NCBI GenBank assembly: GCA_903813345.2 | Contig: CAIIXF020000003.1 | Location: 31,495,151-31,559,150, forward strand | Length of the DNA: 64,000 nucleotides | Reading direction: 5' to 3' | From: Owenia fusiformis | Taxonomy: Eukaryota > Annelida > Polychaeta > Sabellida > Oweniidae | In this document: one piece after another, positions 1 through 11,700 of the stretch | How positions within the stretch are numbered: position 1 is the first letter of the stretch | Layout: each line of letters begins with the position of its first letter | Program-made: the position numbers and the translations under genes | Notes under the pieces: model-generated | What the model was told of the DNA's origin: nothing | Databases searched by the model: none | Seen by the model: only the letters and a program-made list of their open reading frames with translations

Positions 1-165
1 ACCGATATCAAAATCCAAGATAGGAACACCGAGGGACATTTCATTCATACTGAACTCATCACAATAGATATTGATAGCCAATACTGATGGCATCAAAAAT
101 AGTTGTAAATACAAGTACTCATACACACTAGAGCATTCAGTCTCAAATTGTGTGGGATAGACATG
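1..165. repeat. dispersed repeat copy
   Basis: This stretch matches 21520-21672 in many short blocks (for example a shared GACATTTCATYCATACTGAA and TGTGGGATAGACA). It belongs to a diverged family with further parts in introns at about 19130-19390 and 24175-24310. No coding potential was seen and the family is not identified. Confidence 0.5.
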
Positions 166-169
166 TCTA

Positions 170-1163
170 CAGTGTGTCCCAAAAAAAAGGAAACCAGCAA
201 TAGATTGCTTATTTCTCAAATATGAATAATAATAGGAAAATTTCACAGCTACCATCTGATAGGTTATGATGTCCTTTTTCTTATGATACCGAAGGTGTTT
301 ATTTTTCTTCACGGATGACTGAGTTTTAAGAGATTTAAGTGACCATGTCAGAAATTGGTTTGTGCCACTTTTTCTGTCATGAATGGCTGAACAATGAGGG
401 ATTAAAATGGCTATGCAAGACCATGTCCTATTCGAAATACTAATTTCTGAACAAGCATACAACATAGCAAGTTCATGCAGCTGACCCAAGATCAAAGAGT
501 ATTCGTAGTAAGTGAGTGGCTCAGAAGTGGGAGCCTTCAGCAGGTTGCTGATCAGTTTAGAACCACGAAGATTGAGTGGCCACCGAGATCCCCAGACCTG
601 ACACCCTGCGACTTTTTCCTTTGGGGTTATCTCAAGGGTAAAGTCTTCACAACACCACCAAGAGATGTTGATGATCTAAGGGCCAGGATTGTCGCAGCAG
701 TGGAGGATCTAAGGGGACAGAGAGACATCATCAGGGATGCAGTACGTGCGAAGAGATCAAGGGCAGACATTTGCATTGAAAGGAATTGGGGTCATGTTGA
801 AGGACACTGGGGTTAAAACAACTTTGAATGGACATTAGGATTTAAAAGGGGTGTTAAATATGATATGTGTAATTTTAATTGGAATAAATGAGTAAAAGAG
901 TGATATCCTGATGTTTGTTGTTACTTATCACTTTGTTATGATGGTGAAGTTGACTTGGCTGAAAGTGGTACAAACTCATTTCTGACATGGTCACTTAAAT
1001 CCCTTATAACTCAGTCATCCGTGAAGGAAAATAGACAACTTTGGTATTATAAGAAAGAAGACATCATAATCTATCAGATGGTAGCTGTGAAATTTTCCTA
1101 TCATTATTCATATTTGAGAAATAAGCAATCTATTGCTGGTTTCCTTTTTTTTGGGACACCCTG
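170..1163 (+). mobile_element. internally deleted mariner/Tc1-type transposon
   Basis: The ends are inverted repeats of about 210 bp (170-378 and 953-1163) starting CAGKGTGTCCCAAAAAAAAG, and TA dinucleotides flank both sides (168-169, 1164-1165). Inside is a short ORF joining the start and the end of a mariner-type transposase. The arms differ at roughly one base in ten or fewer, so the copy is not ancient. It lies just past the 3' end of the EMI/EGF gene and cannot move without a transposase supplied by another copy. Confidence 0.85.
475..816 (+). pseudogene. mariner-type transposase remnant
   Basis: The 113-residue frame starts with a helix-turn-helix-like opening (MQLTQDQRVFVVSEWL, about residues 1-30), as is usual for this group. 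It then jumps directly to the C-terminal block WPPRSPDLTPCDFFLWGYLK, which normally surrounds the last catalytic aspartate. The middle of the transposase, with the first two catalytic aspartates, is missing, so the product cannot be active. It is an internal-deletion derivative inside intact-looking terminal repeats. Confidence 0.8.
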
Positions 1164-1571
1164 TATATGCGTTTCAAATGGTCAACTTTCATAAATAATT
1201 CTGAAATTTCAAGGCAGAATATGCAAGGTTTACCGAAATAATCAAATGTTTCTCTCAGGCTCTGTTCACCAAATGTCCTGTAGTATTTCATTAAACGGGG
1301 CTTAAAGTTCGTTTGATTGTACGGGAATATATACAAATGATTTCAATGAATAAGTATAGGAGGGATATCATACCTTCATGGGGTTTGGTACTGTTAAAAA
1401 AAGTTGGGTGTCTGCAAACATGTCGATGGAAAGTTCTTTACTCGTTTTTGCCATATGTGCTTCACCGGCCAGCCATACATGAGCAGCGGGAAACAACCTG
1501 AATTAAATTGCACACAATATAATAAGGTAGCATATGGTATGATTTTGTCAACTCAAAATAATGATGATGCC

Positions 1572-1577
1572 TTTATT
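1572..1577 (-). terminator. poly(A) signal of the EMI/EGF gene
   Basis: AATAAA on the minus strand begins 25 bases after the stop codon at 1602-1604. This supports the exon at 1602-2749 as the true terminal exon. Confidence 0.75.
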
Positions 1578-1601
1578 GTTTAGATAGAATCGATGAGTCC
1601 A

Positions 1602-2749
1602 TTAATATTTAGAGAATATGCATAAATTCGACTCAACATACTTGTAATCAAAATGCTGATCTCCATTCCATAATTTTACTGCAGTTGGAGTTCTCGAAAA
1701 ACGAGACGTAACTTCCAATTGTTTAGTTAGCGAGAATCCCATTCCTCTTACACATATATCAAATCCAGTTGAATTCTCAATTTTACCAATCATGGGTATT
1801 TTACTAAGAATGTCACAACCAGAGTAAGTATCCCGTTTTCTCCTCGATAGTGGAGTCGGGAACATGAGAATAACTGTACCGCCAAGGTCTTGGCATAAAT
1901 CTACGATCAAACAAAACTGCTGTCCTTTTAGTACTGGAATCGTAACCTCGTGATCGAAAACAACCAATTTAGTGTCCGTTTCAAAGCGAAATGTCGAGTA
2001 TATCTTGTCCTTGAAAACAGGGGCTCCAGCACATGGTTTAATAAGGGATAACTGTTCTCCAGTCATGACGCTAGATTTCAAGCTTGTTGTTCCAAGAAGG
2101 GTTTTGTCGGTTGGAAGGATGCTTATCCATTTCGGAAGGAGGTTCGTCAAAGTGTTGAAATATGTGTTGATAAAAGAGTTTCCTTTAATGAAGTCTTGTA
2201 TATCTTGTAAAGTAAGTGAGATATTACACCCTGGCTTCCTCGGAGTGTTTAAGAGTGTCCCATCACTTTCTTTCCTGTATGAACTAGCCAGAGAAAGTTT
2301 CCAGTTTGATCCAGTCTCAACCTGAACTCCTCTAAGTGAAATTGGTAATGGGAAGCCATTGATGACGACAAATGTAATACCAAGCGTAAATTTAACATTT
2401 GTATTTGAGTTAAGCTGATACCATTCCGCCGTAGAAGATAGTCCAATATCGGCATCAAACACAGCTGGGCAACTGGTTAAAGCTAGTGGAAAGCATCCAC
2501 CGGGTAAAATCTTCCGCGCTAGTTTTAAACGTGCAAACACATCTTTGACAAACACTTGCAAATCATTGACAAACTCAAATATATTTGCGTCAATTCCAGA
2601 GAGAATGAACTTTATTGCTTTTACACCCGACGAAATGCTTTTCACGTCAAATACACCGGATGTTACATCATTTGTCAGTTGTAAGGATGGAGGTAGGAAC
2701 GAGAGTCCCGGGGCAGTAGGAGTAATAGTAAGACTGGTATCTGGCTTTG
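1602..2749 (-). CDS. EMI/EGF gene, 3' part of exon 15
   Basis: This part codes for the C-terminal region: mostly beta-strand-like sequence with few cysteines, several N-glycosylation motifs, and an S-R-R-K-R-D site near 1829-1849 that suits proprotein convertases. I recognise no family. The frame reads into the Polinton repeat for 20 more codons before meeting a chance ATG; that extension is not host sequence. On the other side of the element the frame resumes in the same phase at 17271. Confidence 0.8.
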
Positions 2750-5700
2750 AGTAGATATAAAATGTCAGGTTCTGGCTCGCCACGGGCCGCCACGGGCCCG
2801 GGGCTTTCAAAATCTCTGAAGATGAGCAGGAGATATTGATGAGCAGGAGATAAATTAATTGAATGGGGATTAGGAGATAAATTAATTGGATGGGGCTTTC
2901 ATCTTAAATGGGTGAGAGATAAGATACGCATGACATCATTGTTATCTTAAATGGGTGAGAGATAAGATGCGCATGACATCATTGTTATCTAAATGGGTGA
3001 GGACTGAATTTTAAAATGGAAGCATAACAAATCAATAACACAACATTTTTGTTTGATGTATTTATTTTACAATTTTCTTAAGAGGTCCGGTTAACAATTT
3101 CTGTTAATAACAAAATCAATAACTAAACACCTTGGTTTATAAAGTAAATATTGGTTTAATAGATAAATACACAAAATACTTATTTTACAATGACATAACA
3201 TTTTGGTTGATAGTATAATAGCATTTAATCTGACTTTGACGTCATTGAATATATTCTAAATTACACAATGATGAGTCATCAGACTTCTAGAACATATTGT
3301 TTTATTTATTCTGAAGTTAATGTTACATTTAATCCTTCTTCATAATTATCAAAATGAAAAAGCATCTCTTAAAAATGTATGGATCTTTTCTTAGTGTTCC
3401 AACTATATGTTTTTTCAAAACCATTCTAATGTATTCAATTTTGTATATTTGTTTTAACATATATTTATCAAAATCTGATTGAGATAGTCCATACTATTTT
3501 AAAAAAATGTTGTCTTTGTTGTACATCCATTATGTATATATCTATTTACATTCCAAAGTTTAACATTGTTTGATCTTCACCTTTGTTTTCAAAAAAAAAA
3601 AAAAATGATTCCTCCTATCTGTTAATGTTACATTTTTATCATCATCTCACATATTGTTATTATTTTTAAGAAAATTCATATGATAATCATTTAGCTCATC
3701 CTGTAAGAATGGATATTGTTGTATTATCATATCCATATAAACTCGTAGTGTTAATAATCTATTAACTGTAAAACGATGATCATCAAACATATGTTTTACA
3801 ATTTCATCAAATGCTTCAATAGAATCTGCTAAAACCACTTGTTTCTGTATAATTGTTTGTTTAATCAGATACTTTTTGATCTCAATTACCAAATAAGGTA
3901 ATAAAACAGACATATTATCAAAATATTCAAACTTGATTATTGCTGCGCTCCTGAATTACGTCTAACATTTATCAACACTAAATACTCATTGATATTAACA
4001 TAATCTAATTACACAATGTTATGTAATCAGATTACACCATAAACGTGAGTCATAACTTCATTGTATTATGATGAAAGGGGAATTAACTTTATTTATTTGG
4101 CCCCATTTTAGGAGCTTTTTGGTTATTTTTTTAAAGCTGTAGTCTATCTATTCAAATATGCTGTTTTGACGAAAATATCACATGCTGTTTCAATATAAAC
4201 TACTACAAACGTTGTACCAACGAAAACCTTATTTATTTTGTTTTCAAAAATTTGACCCAAAGGTCTTTGCATTTTTAAGGAAGCAAGAAATTTATTCTTT
4301 GCTAACCATTTTCTTCTGCCAAATTCAAATGTTGTTTTGATCAATGTTTCTAAATTTTTTAATGAATCCTCATTTAGGATACTTTGATGACTTAATGATA
4401 AGTCACGTATTTTGTGTTTATTCACAATGTGATTGAAACAGCGAATGTGAATCGTCTTATTCATCTTGAAATCTAATAGACCCAAACTGACCACTTCAAT
4501 TTTTAAAAATTCTTATATAAATGGATCATTCCAAAAAAAGGGATGTCAGATTACAAATATCAAATATTATTCTGAGTTCTGTTTTAATTTTCTGTCTTTA
4601 GTATATGTTGATGTACTTACCTAATCATTGATAAAAACACAGAATTGCATTAAATATCCTCATTTTCATAACATTCACATCAAAAGCTTTATTTCAAATA
4701 AAAATATAAGTTTATCATTTTAGTCGGACATAGACTGAACACTTATCTTTAGGGTCACAAATTTTTGGCGCATAAATTTTAAATTTACACTCCGGCAAGA
4801 GAAAGACATTGCATAATATGAAAAGCGTTTACATTAGATTTCAAAACATTGAATAATATTGATAACTTTTGTAAATATGGTAGTATTAATTCTTTCAATA
4901 TATTTGTGCAATATCATACTTGATTTCAAAGTAAACGTTTCATTTATATAATGGATATGGATCACTCAACAGATGCGAACATGAGTTTTTTGAATTCTGA
5001 AAATATTGAAGAAAAGCTAGTGAAAGAGTTGTTATCTCTCCAGAAAGATAATATATACATCCAAGCTGTATCATTAGTGCTAAGTCAACAACTGTCTACT
5101 CTGTGTGAATCTCTATCTATTCATCAAAAAATAGAATTATATTATGACGATGTTTGCTCTGAAATTCAAACAGACAAAAACAGAACATTTGATACATATA
5201 CAATTCATTTAGCATTTGCAGCATACGAAAATATTGTTGGAGACTCATTTGATGAATTTGTACAGAAGATGATAATGATTTTGAAACTATATGAAGATAA
5301 AATTAAGCAAGAGATAATCACTTTAGCTATTTAATATGATGAAAAGAACATAAACATCTTACACATGTTATTTTAAAGTGAAATATTGATGTGATGCATC
5401 ATAATGTAATATATATATTATATTGTATTATATTGTATTGTTACATATTAATAGTATAAAAAACAACACATTTTAAAGTTCTTTTTTATAATTTACAATA
5501 AACATTTATTGAATATATAGTGCTATATATAAGTTAAAAATAAGAAGAACTAATAAAATACGTTTGCTATATATATATATATATATGTTTTGTTTTTGTG
5601 TATTATGATGTAATGTTTATTCCATCTACTCATAACGTTAATCACTGTTCATTTGTTGGTTTATGTCTATTCCTCTTACAAATATGTATTGAATGAATAA

Positions 5701-8700
5701 CTGCATCTTTGTATTCTGTCATACACATCAAACGTCATCGTCAAATCTCTCTGAATTCCATCAATGATTTTAGAAATACACAACTCATTTTCAAAACAAG
5801 TCACGTGACATCTGTCTGTTATATCAATTCTCTTGTCCAATGGATCGAAATGGTTTATCTTCATAATTTGCTGAAATTGATATTTACTGAGGAAAAAGTG
5901 AGATATCTTTTCATTTTGTGTAGTATATCTCATGTCAATGTATTTTCCAAATTTACCATCTACAATGACTAATCTCAACTTATCTGTCAATTCAATTGAT
6001 TTAATATCCTTATTCATTGTGCTTCCTTGAATTAAACAATATGTAAATGATTAAATTAGATAATGGTTACTTCAATGATTTGACTGTAATATATACTCAA
6101 AATGATATTATGTAACTAATAGTCAATCTTCTAGAATTTTCTAGATGTAATTAAATATCACTTTTTACTAGATAGTTCTAGAATTATTGCATAAGACCTG
6201 TGTAACAAATCTTAAAATCACTTCAATTGTTCTAGAACAATTTGTTTCGCAATAAGAAGCAACAAATCTTGGATTGATCAAATGTTTTTAACAAAGTACA
6301 AGCTTAATCCCCTTAATGTTATTTTAAAGTTGAATTCATCGATCAACAGTGTATGCAATTTTAATTTCAATATTGAACCAACACTGTAAAGAATCAAATA
6401 ATACTATTGACTAATCAAACAATGGAGCACTTTCAGTGAAGGTAATATAAGGTAGATATTAGATTTTAGATTAAATATGTGTATAGGTGGAAAAGCTTAT
6501 TTATTTTATGTCTTATATTGAATTAGTCTGACTTGTTTTTATTTTGACAGTATTAGTGTGACACTTGTTGGATATCATTGTTAATTACATCATATGTTAA
6601 TCCTCAATGTTCTAGAATATCTTGTGATTATAGTGTAAATCCTCCTTTCTAGAACTTTCCAGAGCATATGTCATAATTTTTACCTTATAAAATCTCTCAA
6701 AATTTGATAAACAATTCACAAACACAGTTGCAAACAACTAAACAACATGGCTACAATAAAAACAACTTTCAATTGTGATTGTGGTAAAATATATAAACAT
6801 AAGAGAGGATTGATGAGACATCAAAGAATGGAACATGGAAGTCAAATTCAGCAACATGAATGTGATATTTGTCAGAAAGTATTCAATCACAAAGAGCATT
6901 TACAAAGACATAAAAGGATACACAGCGATCCAAATCATGCTTGTGATGTTTGTGGGAAACTTTTTCATAGAAGAGATAGATTAAATCAACATAGGGAAAT
7001 GCATAATTTTCAAGTCGGTGCGGGTCCTGGAACATCAAATGATACTGAAAGGTCATTAGACAATGAAAATAATGCAACAGAGGAACCTATGCAAGTTGAT
7101 GAAGTTGACGCTACACAAGAAAAGACAGTAAACGATAATGATCAATTGGAATGTGATTTTGAAGAACAAGCGATACAGGGAACATTGATTGTAAAAACAA
7201 TTAAAGCATACGGGCAATCAAAATTTGATCCCTTATATTTTTTTAAAAGAAATGAAGAGAAAGTGAAACATCTTTTGTCAAAACAAATTAAGAAGCTTGG
7301 CAGTATTAAATGGTACATGTCAATGCAAGTCCAGTTCAAAAAACAGAAAAAAGAAGAGACTGAGTTGGCATGGCCTCATTTTAGAGGTCATTGTCAAACA
7401 GCAATAAAAAAGGTAGATTTAGATGATGCATTTAAGGAGAGTGTGAAAAAAATGTATGATGCTTTCATTTCCTATCAGCGTGAAGGCAGTTCATGGATAC
7501 TTGATTACGTTATTGAATTGAAAATACATATTGTCAAATGGAAACCAATTAATGGGAGTAGTTATATCCCTACCCCCTTAAAACTGAGGGCTAAACATGC
7601 TATTATCAATGTTCAAAATAAGGACAAAAAATGTTTTGTTTATGCAGTGCTTTCAGCATTACATCCACAAAAACACAATGATTATAGAGTTAACAAGTAC
7701 AAACCATTTATGCATGAACTCAACATGGAGGGGATCAAATATCCGGTAAAACCTGATGATATCACAAAATTTGAGAACAACAATGACATTTCGGTCAACT
7801 TGTTTGGGTATGAGAAAGAGGTTTTTCCCATACACATCACTAAGAAAAGAACAAACAAACATGTGAACTTGATGTTGCTCTCAAACAAGAAGCGAAGTCA
7901 TTATTGTTGGATCAAAGATCTCAATAGACTGTTGTATCACACTGGACCCAGTGGACGCAAAAATTATTTTTGTCCATATTGTTTACATGGATTTACAAAG
8001 GCTATCCTATTACACAAACACATTAAATATTGTCAAATTCATGGACCTCAGAAAATTGAATTACCCTCAGAAAAAGATAAATGGCTACACTTTAAGCAAG
8101 TGGAAAAACAATTAAAGGTTCCATGGATTGTATATGCTGATTTTGAGAGTGTTTGTGATAAAATTGCTGGTTGTCAAGGAAATCCCCAGAAGTCTTATAC
8201 ACAGAAAATGACTAAACATATTCCATCAGGTTTCTGTTATAAAGTAGTCGGACCTACAGAAGACCTAACTAAACCTGCTGTTGTATACACTGGACAGAAT
8301 GTGACGGATACCTTCATTGAACACATGGTTAAGGTTCAAGATGACATTGATTTGTGGTACAAACATAAGCAGAAACCTTTAAAAATGCAACCCGGAGATC
8401 GTGAAAAATTTGAAAATGCAACACATTGTCATATCTGTAAAGAAGTCCTTGGGGAAGACAGGGTTCGTGACCATGATCATGTGACGGGGTACTTCAGAGG
8501 AGCAGCGCACAATGCATGCAATGTGAACTTTAGATTTCGAGATCGAATACCTGTTGTATTTCACAATTTGAAAAATTATGATGCACATCATATTATGCAA
8601 AGCATAGGACAATGTCAACACAATAAACTAAAAGTGATCCCAACTAATATGGAAAGATACATATCATTTTCCATGGGATCTATGGATTTCATAGACAGTT

Positions 8701-11700
8701 TCCAATTTATGAGTACCTCATTGGACAAACTAGTGGGAAATCTGACTAATGAAGGCAAAGAAAAATTTAAACATTTAATGAGTGAATTTAAAAATGAAGA
8801 AGAACTTGCGCTTTTGATGAGAAAGGGTGTGTTTCCATACAGTTGGTTTGATCAAACTGAAAAATTAAGTGACAGTCAGTTACCTCCCAAATGTGACTTT
8901 TTCAATGATCTTACTGGTGAAGAATTATCAGATATTGACTATGCTCATGCAAATACAGTTTGGAATACATTCAACATGTCAACATTCAAAGAATATCACG
9001 ACTTGTATTTAATGACAGACACGCTCCTTCTCAGTGATGTGTTTGAATCATTTAGAGACTTAGCGATAGAAATGTATGAATTAGACCCTGCACACTTTTA
9101 CACGGCTCCTGGACTTAGTTGGATAGCAGCATTGAAATATACGGGTGTTAAACTTGAGTTATTTACAGATCCTGACATGCATCTTTTCATAGAATCTGGT
9201 ATTAGGGGAGGTATTTCCATGATATCACATAGGTATGCGAAGGCAAACAATGAATATCTTACAGATTATGATCAAACGAAACCAACATCTTATATTACAT
9301 ATATAGATGCGAATAATTTATATGGGTGGGCTATGAGTAAACCCCTCCCAACCCATGGTTTCAAATGGATGGATGAAAATGCAATAGCATCATTCAATGT
9401 TGATGATATATCTGAAAATTCTGATGATGGATATATATTGGAAGTTGATCTAGAGTATCCAAGTGAATTACATGACACACATTCAGATTATCCTTTAGCA
9501 CCTGAATCTATACAAATTAATGAAAACATGACATCACCATTCTGCAAACGATTATTGGAAGAGTTGGAATTAGGTGAATGTAAATTAAAGAAATTAGTTC
9601 CCAATCTCAATGATAAGACAAATTATGTTTTACATTATAGGAATCTTCAACAATATATGAAACATGGGTTAGTTTTGAAGAAAATCCATAGAATTCTCAC
9701 ATTTAAGCATTCACCATGGTTAAAACCTTACATTGATTTGAATACTCAAAGAAGGATGCTGGCTAAAAATGCATTTGAGAAAGACTTTTTTAAACTCATG
9801 AACAACTCTATGTTCGGGAAATCCTGTGAAAACTTAAGAAATCGACGGCTGATTGAGTTGATACACAAAAAAGCAAGATTGCAAAAACTCGCTTGTAAAC
9901 CATCATTTTATGGATTTAAAATCTTTAATGAAGATTTAGCGGCAGTAGAATTGAGAAAGATCAAATTGTATCTCAATCGACCCATTTATTGTGGGTTTGC
10001 AATTTTGGATCTCAGTAAAACATTGATGTATGAGTATCATTACGAACATATCTTACCTAAATACGGTGACAAGTCTACATTATTGTTTACAGATACAGAT
10101 TCCCTATGTTATCTTATACAAACAGAGAATATTTACAAGGATATGGCTGAAAACATGGATCTGTATGACACATCAGACTTTCCTAAAGATCACATGTTAT
10201 ATTCAACTTCAAACAAAAAAGTCATTGGGAAGTTTAAAGATGAAACAATAGGAGTTTGTCCATCGGAATTCGTAGGATTGAAACCTAAAATGTACTCCTT
10301 ATTAGTACAAAATGAGGCAAAGAAAACTGCTAAAGGAGTGAATAAAGCTGTCATTAAAAACCAAATAACACATGATGACTATCGCAATGCAGTACTAAAT
10401 CATGAATTGAACATACATTCAATGAAACAAATAAGATCATTGAATCATGAATTGTTTACACTTGAAATAAACAAGATTTCACTTAATCCGTATGATGACA
10501 AGAGGTTTGTCCTCGAAGATGGTATTACTTCTCTAGCACATGGACATTACAAAATTAAAAATAAAAATATTTAAAATTTAAATTTTATGTAAATAATTTC
10601 ATAGAAATATAAGGTAAATAATTTAGTAGAAATTGAGAGAATTTAGCATTGTGACATGGTCGAATACTTAAATTATCATGTATGTCAACAAACTCATAAT
10701 GTGCATCAACTAGTATTGTGTTCACAAATGTTCACAAATGTTCACTGATGTTCACAAATGTTCACTAGTATTGTTCACAAATGTTCACTAGTATTGTTCA
10801 CAAATGTTCACTAGTATTGTTCGCAAATGTCCACTGATGTTCACAAATGTTCACTAGTATTGTTCACAAATGTTCACTGATGTTCACAAATGTTCACAAA
10901 TGTTCACTAGTATTGTTCACAAATGTTCACTGATGTTCACAAATGTTCACTAGTAATGTTCACAAATGTTCACTAGTATTGTTCACAAATGTTCACTGAT
11001 GTTCACAAATGTTCACTAGTATTGTTCACAAATGTTCACTGATGTTCACAGATGTTCACAAATGTTCACTGATGTTCACCAGTAATGTTCACAAATGTTC
11101 ACTGATGTTCACTTATGTATTATATCAACATTCATCTAAATTTATAGCATGGTTTGATTATTTAACAAGGATACCTCAAACATACTATCATTTAACTGTT
11201 ATCATTAGACGAGTCAACATGTCTAAAATTTCTTCTTATTCTTGTGAGTGTGGAAAGACATTTAGTCATGCAACCAGTATGTATCGTCATAAAAGAATAG
11301 ACCATGCATTGCAGAAAAGTATTATAAAGTCACCTAATATACAACATGACATGGGAATTTATTCAACAATTCCAACTATTACGTCAACAAAATCAAAAGT
11401 GCTCTACCATCCATTTACTATGATGGTGGTTGGACCGACAGGTTCAGGAAAATCTACATATATAAAGGAATTGATTGACCATGCTGATACTAGAATATCC
11501 CCAACACCGCAACGTATCATATGGTGTTACAGTCAATGGCAACCTCTTTATGACATCATCAAAACAATCAATTCAAATATTGAATTCATGATGGGAATAC
11601 CAGACGAATTGAGTAACCCAGATTTTTTAGATGTGAATCAGAGGAACTTGGTGATCTTTGATGATTTAATGGGTGATATAACAAAAGATACAAGGATTGC

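Noticed and set aside
2750-2810. Start of the host C-terminal frame at 2810 (MKAPGPWRP)
   Set aside because: These codons come from the Polinton terminal repeat. The real host exon continues at 17271.
6883-10251. Small ORFs inside the polymerase gene in other frames
   Set aside because: They are shadows of the 1275-codon frame, whose motifs are all in order.
11009-11218. 70-codon N-terminal extension of the ATPase frame
   Set aside because: It only translates minisatellite units, and the inner ATG at 11219 sits directly before the zinc finger.
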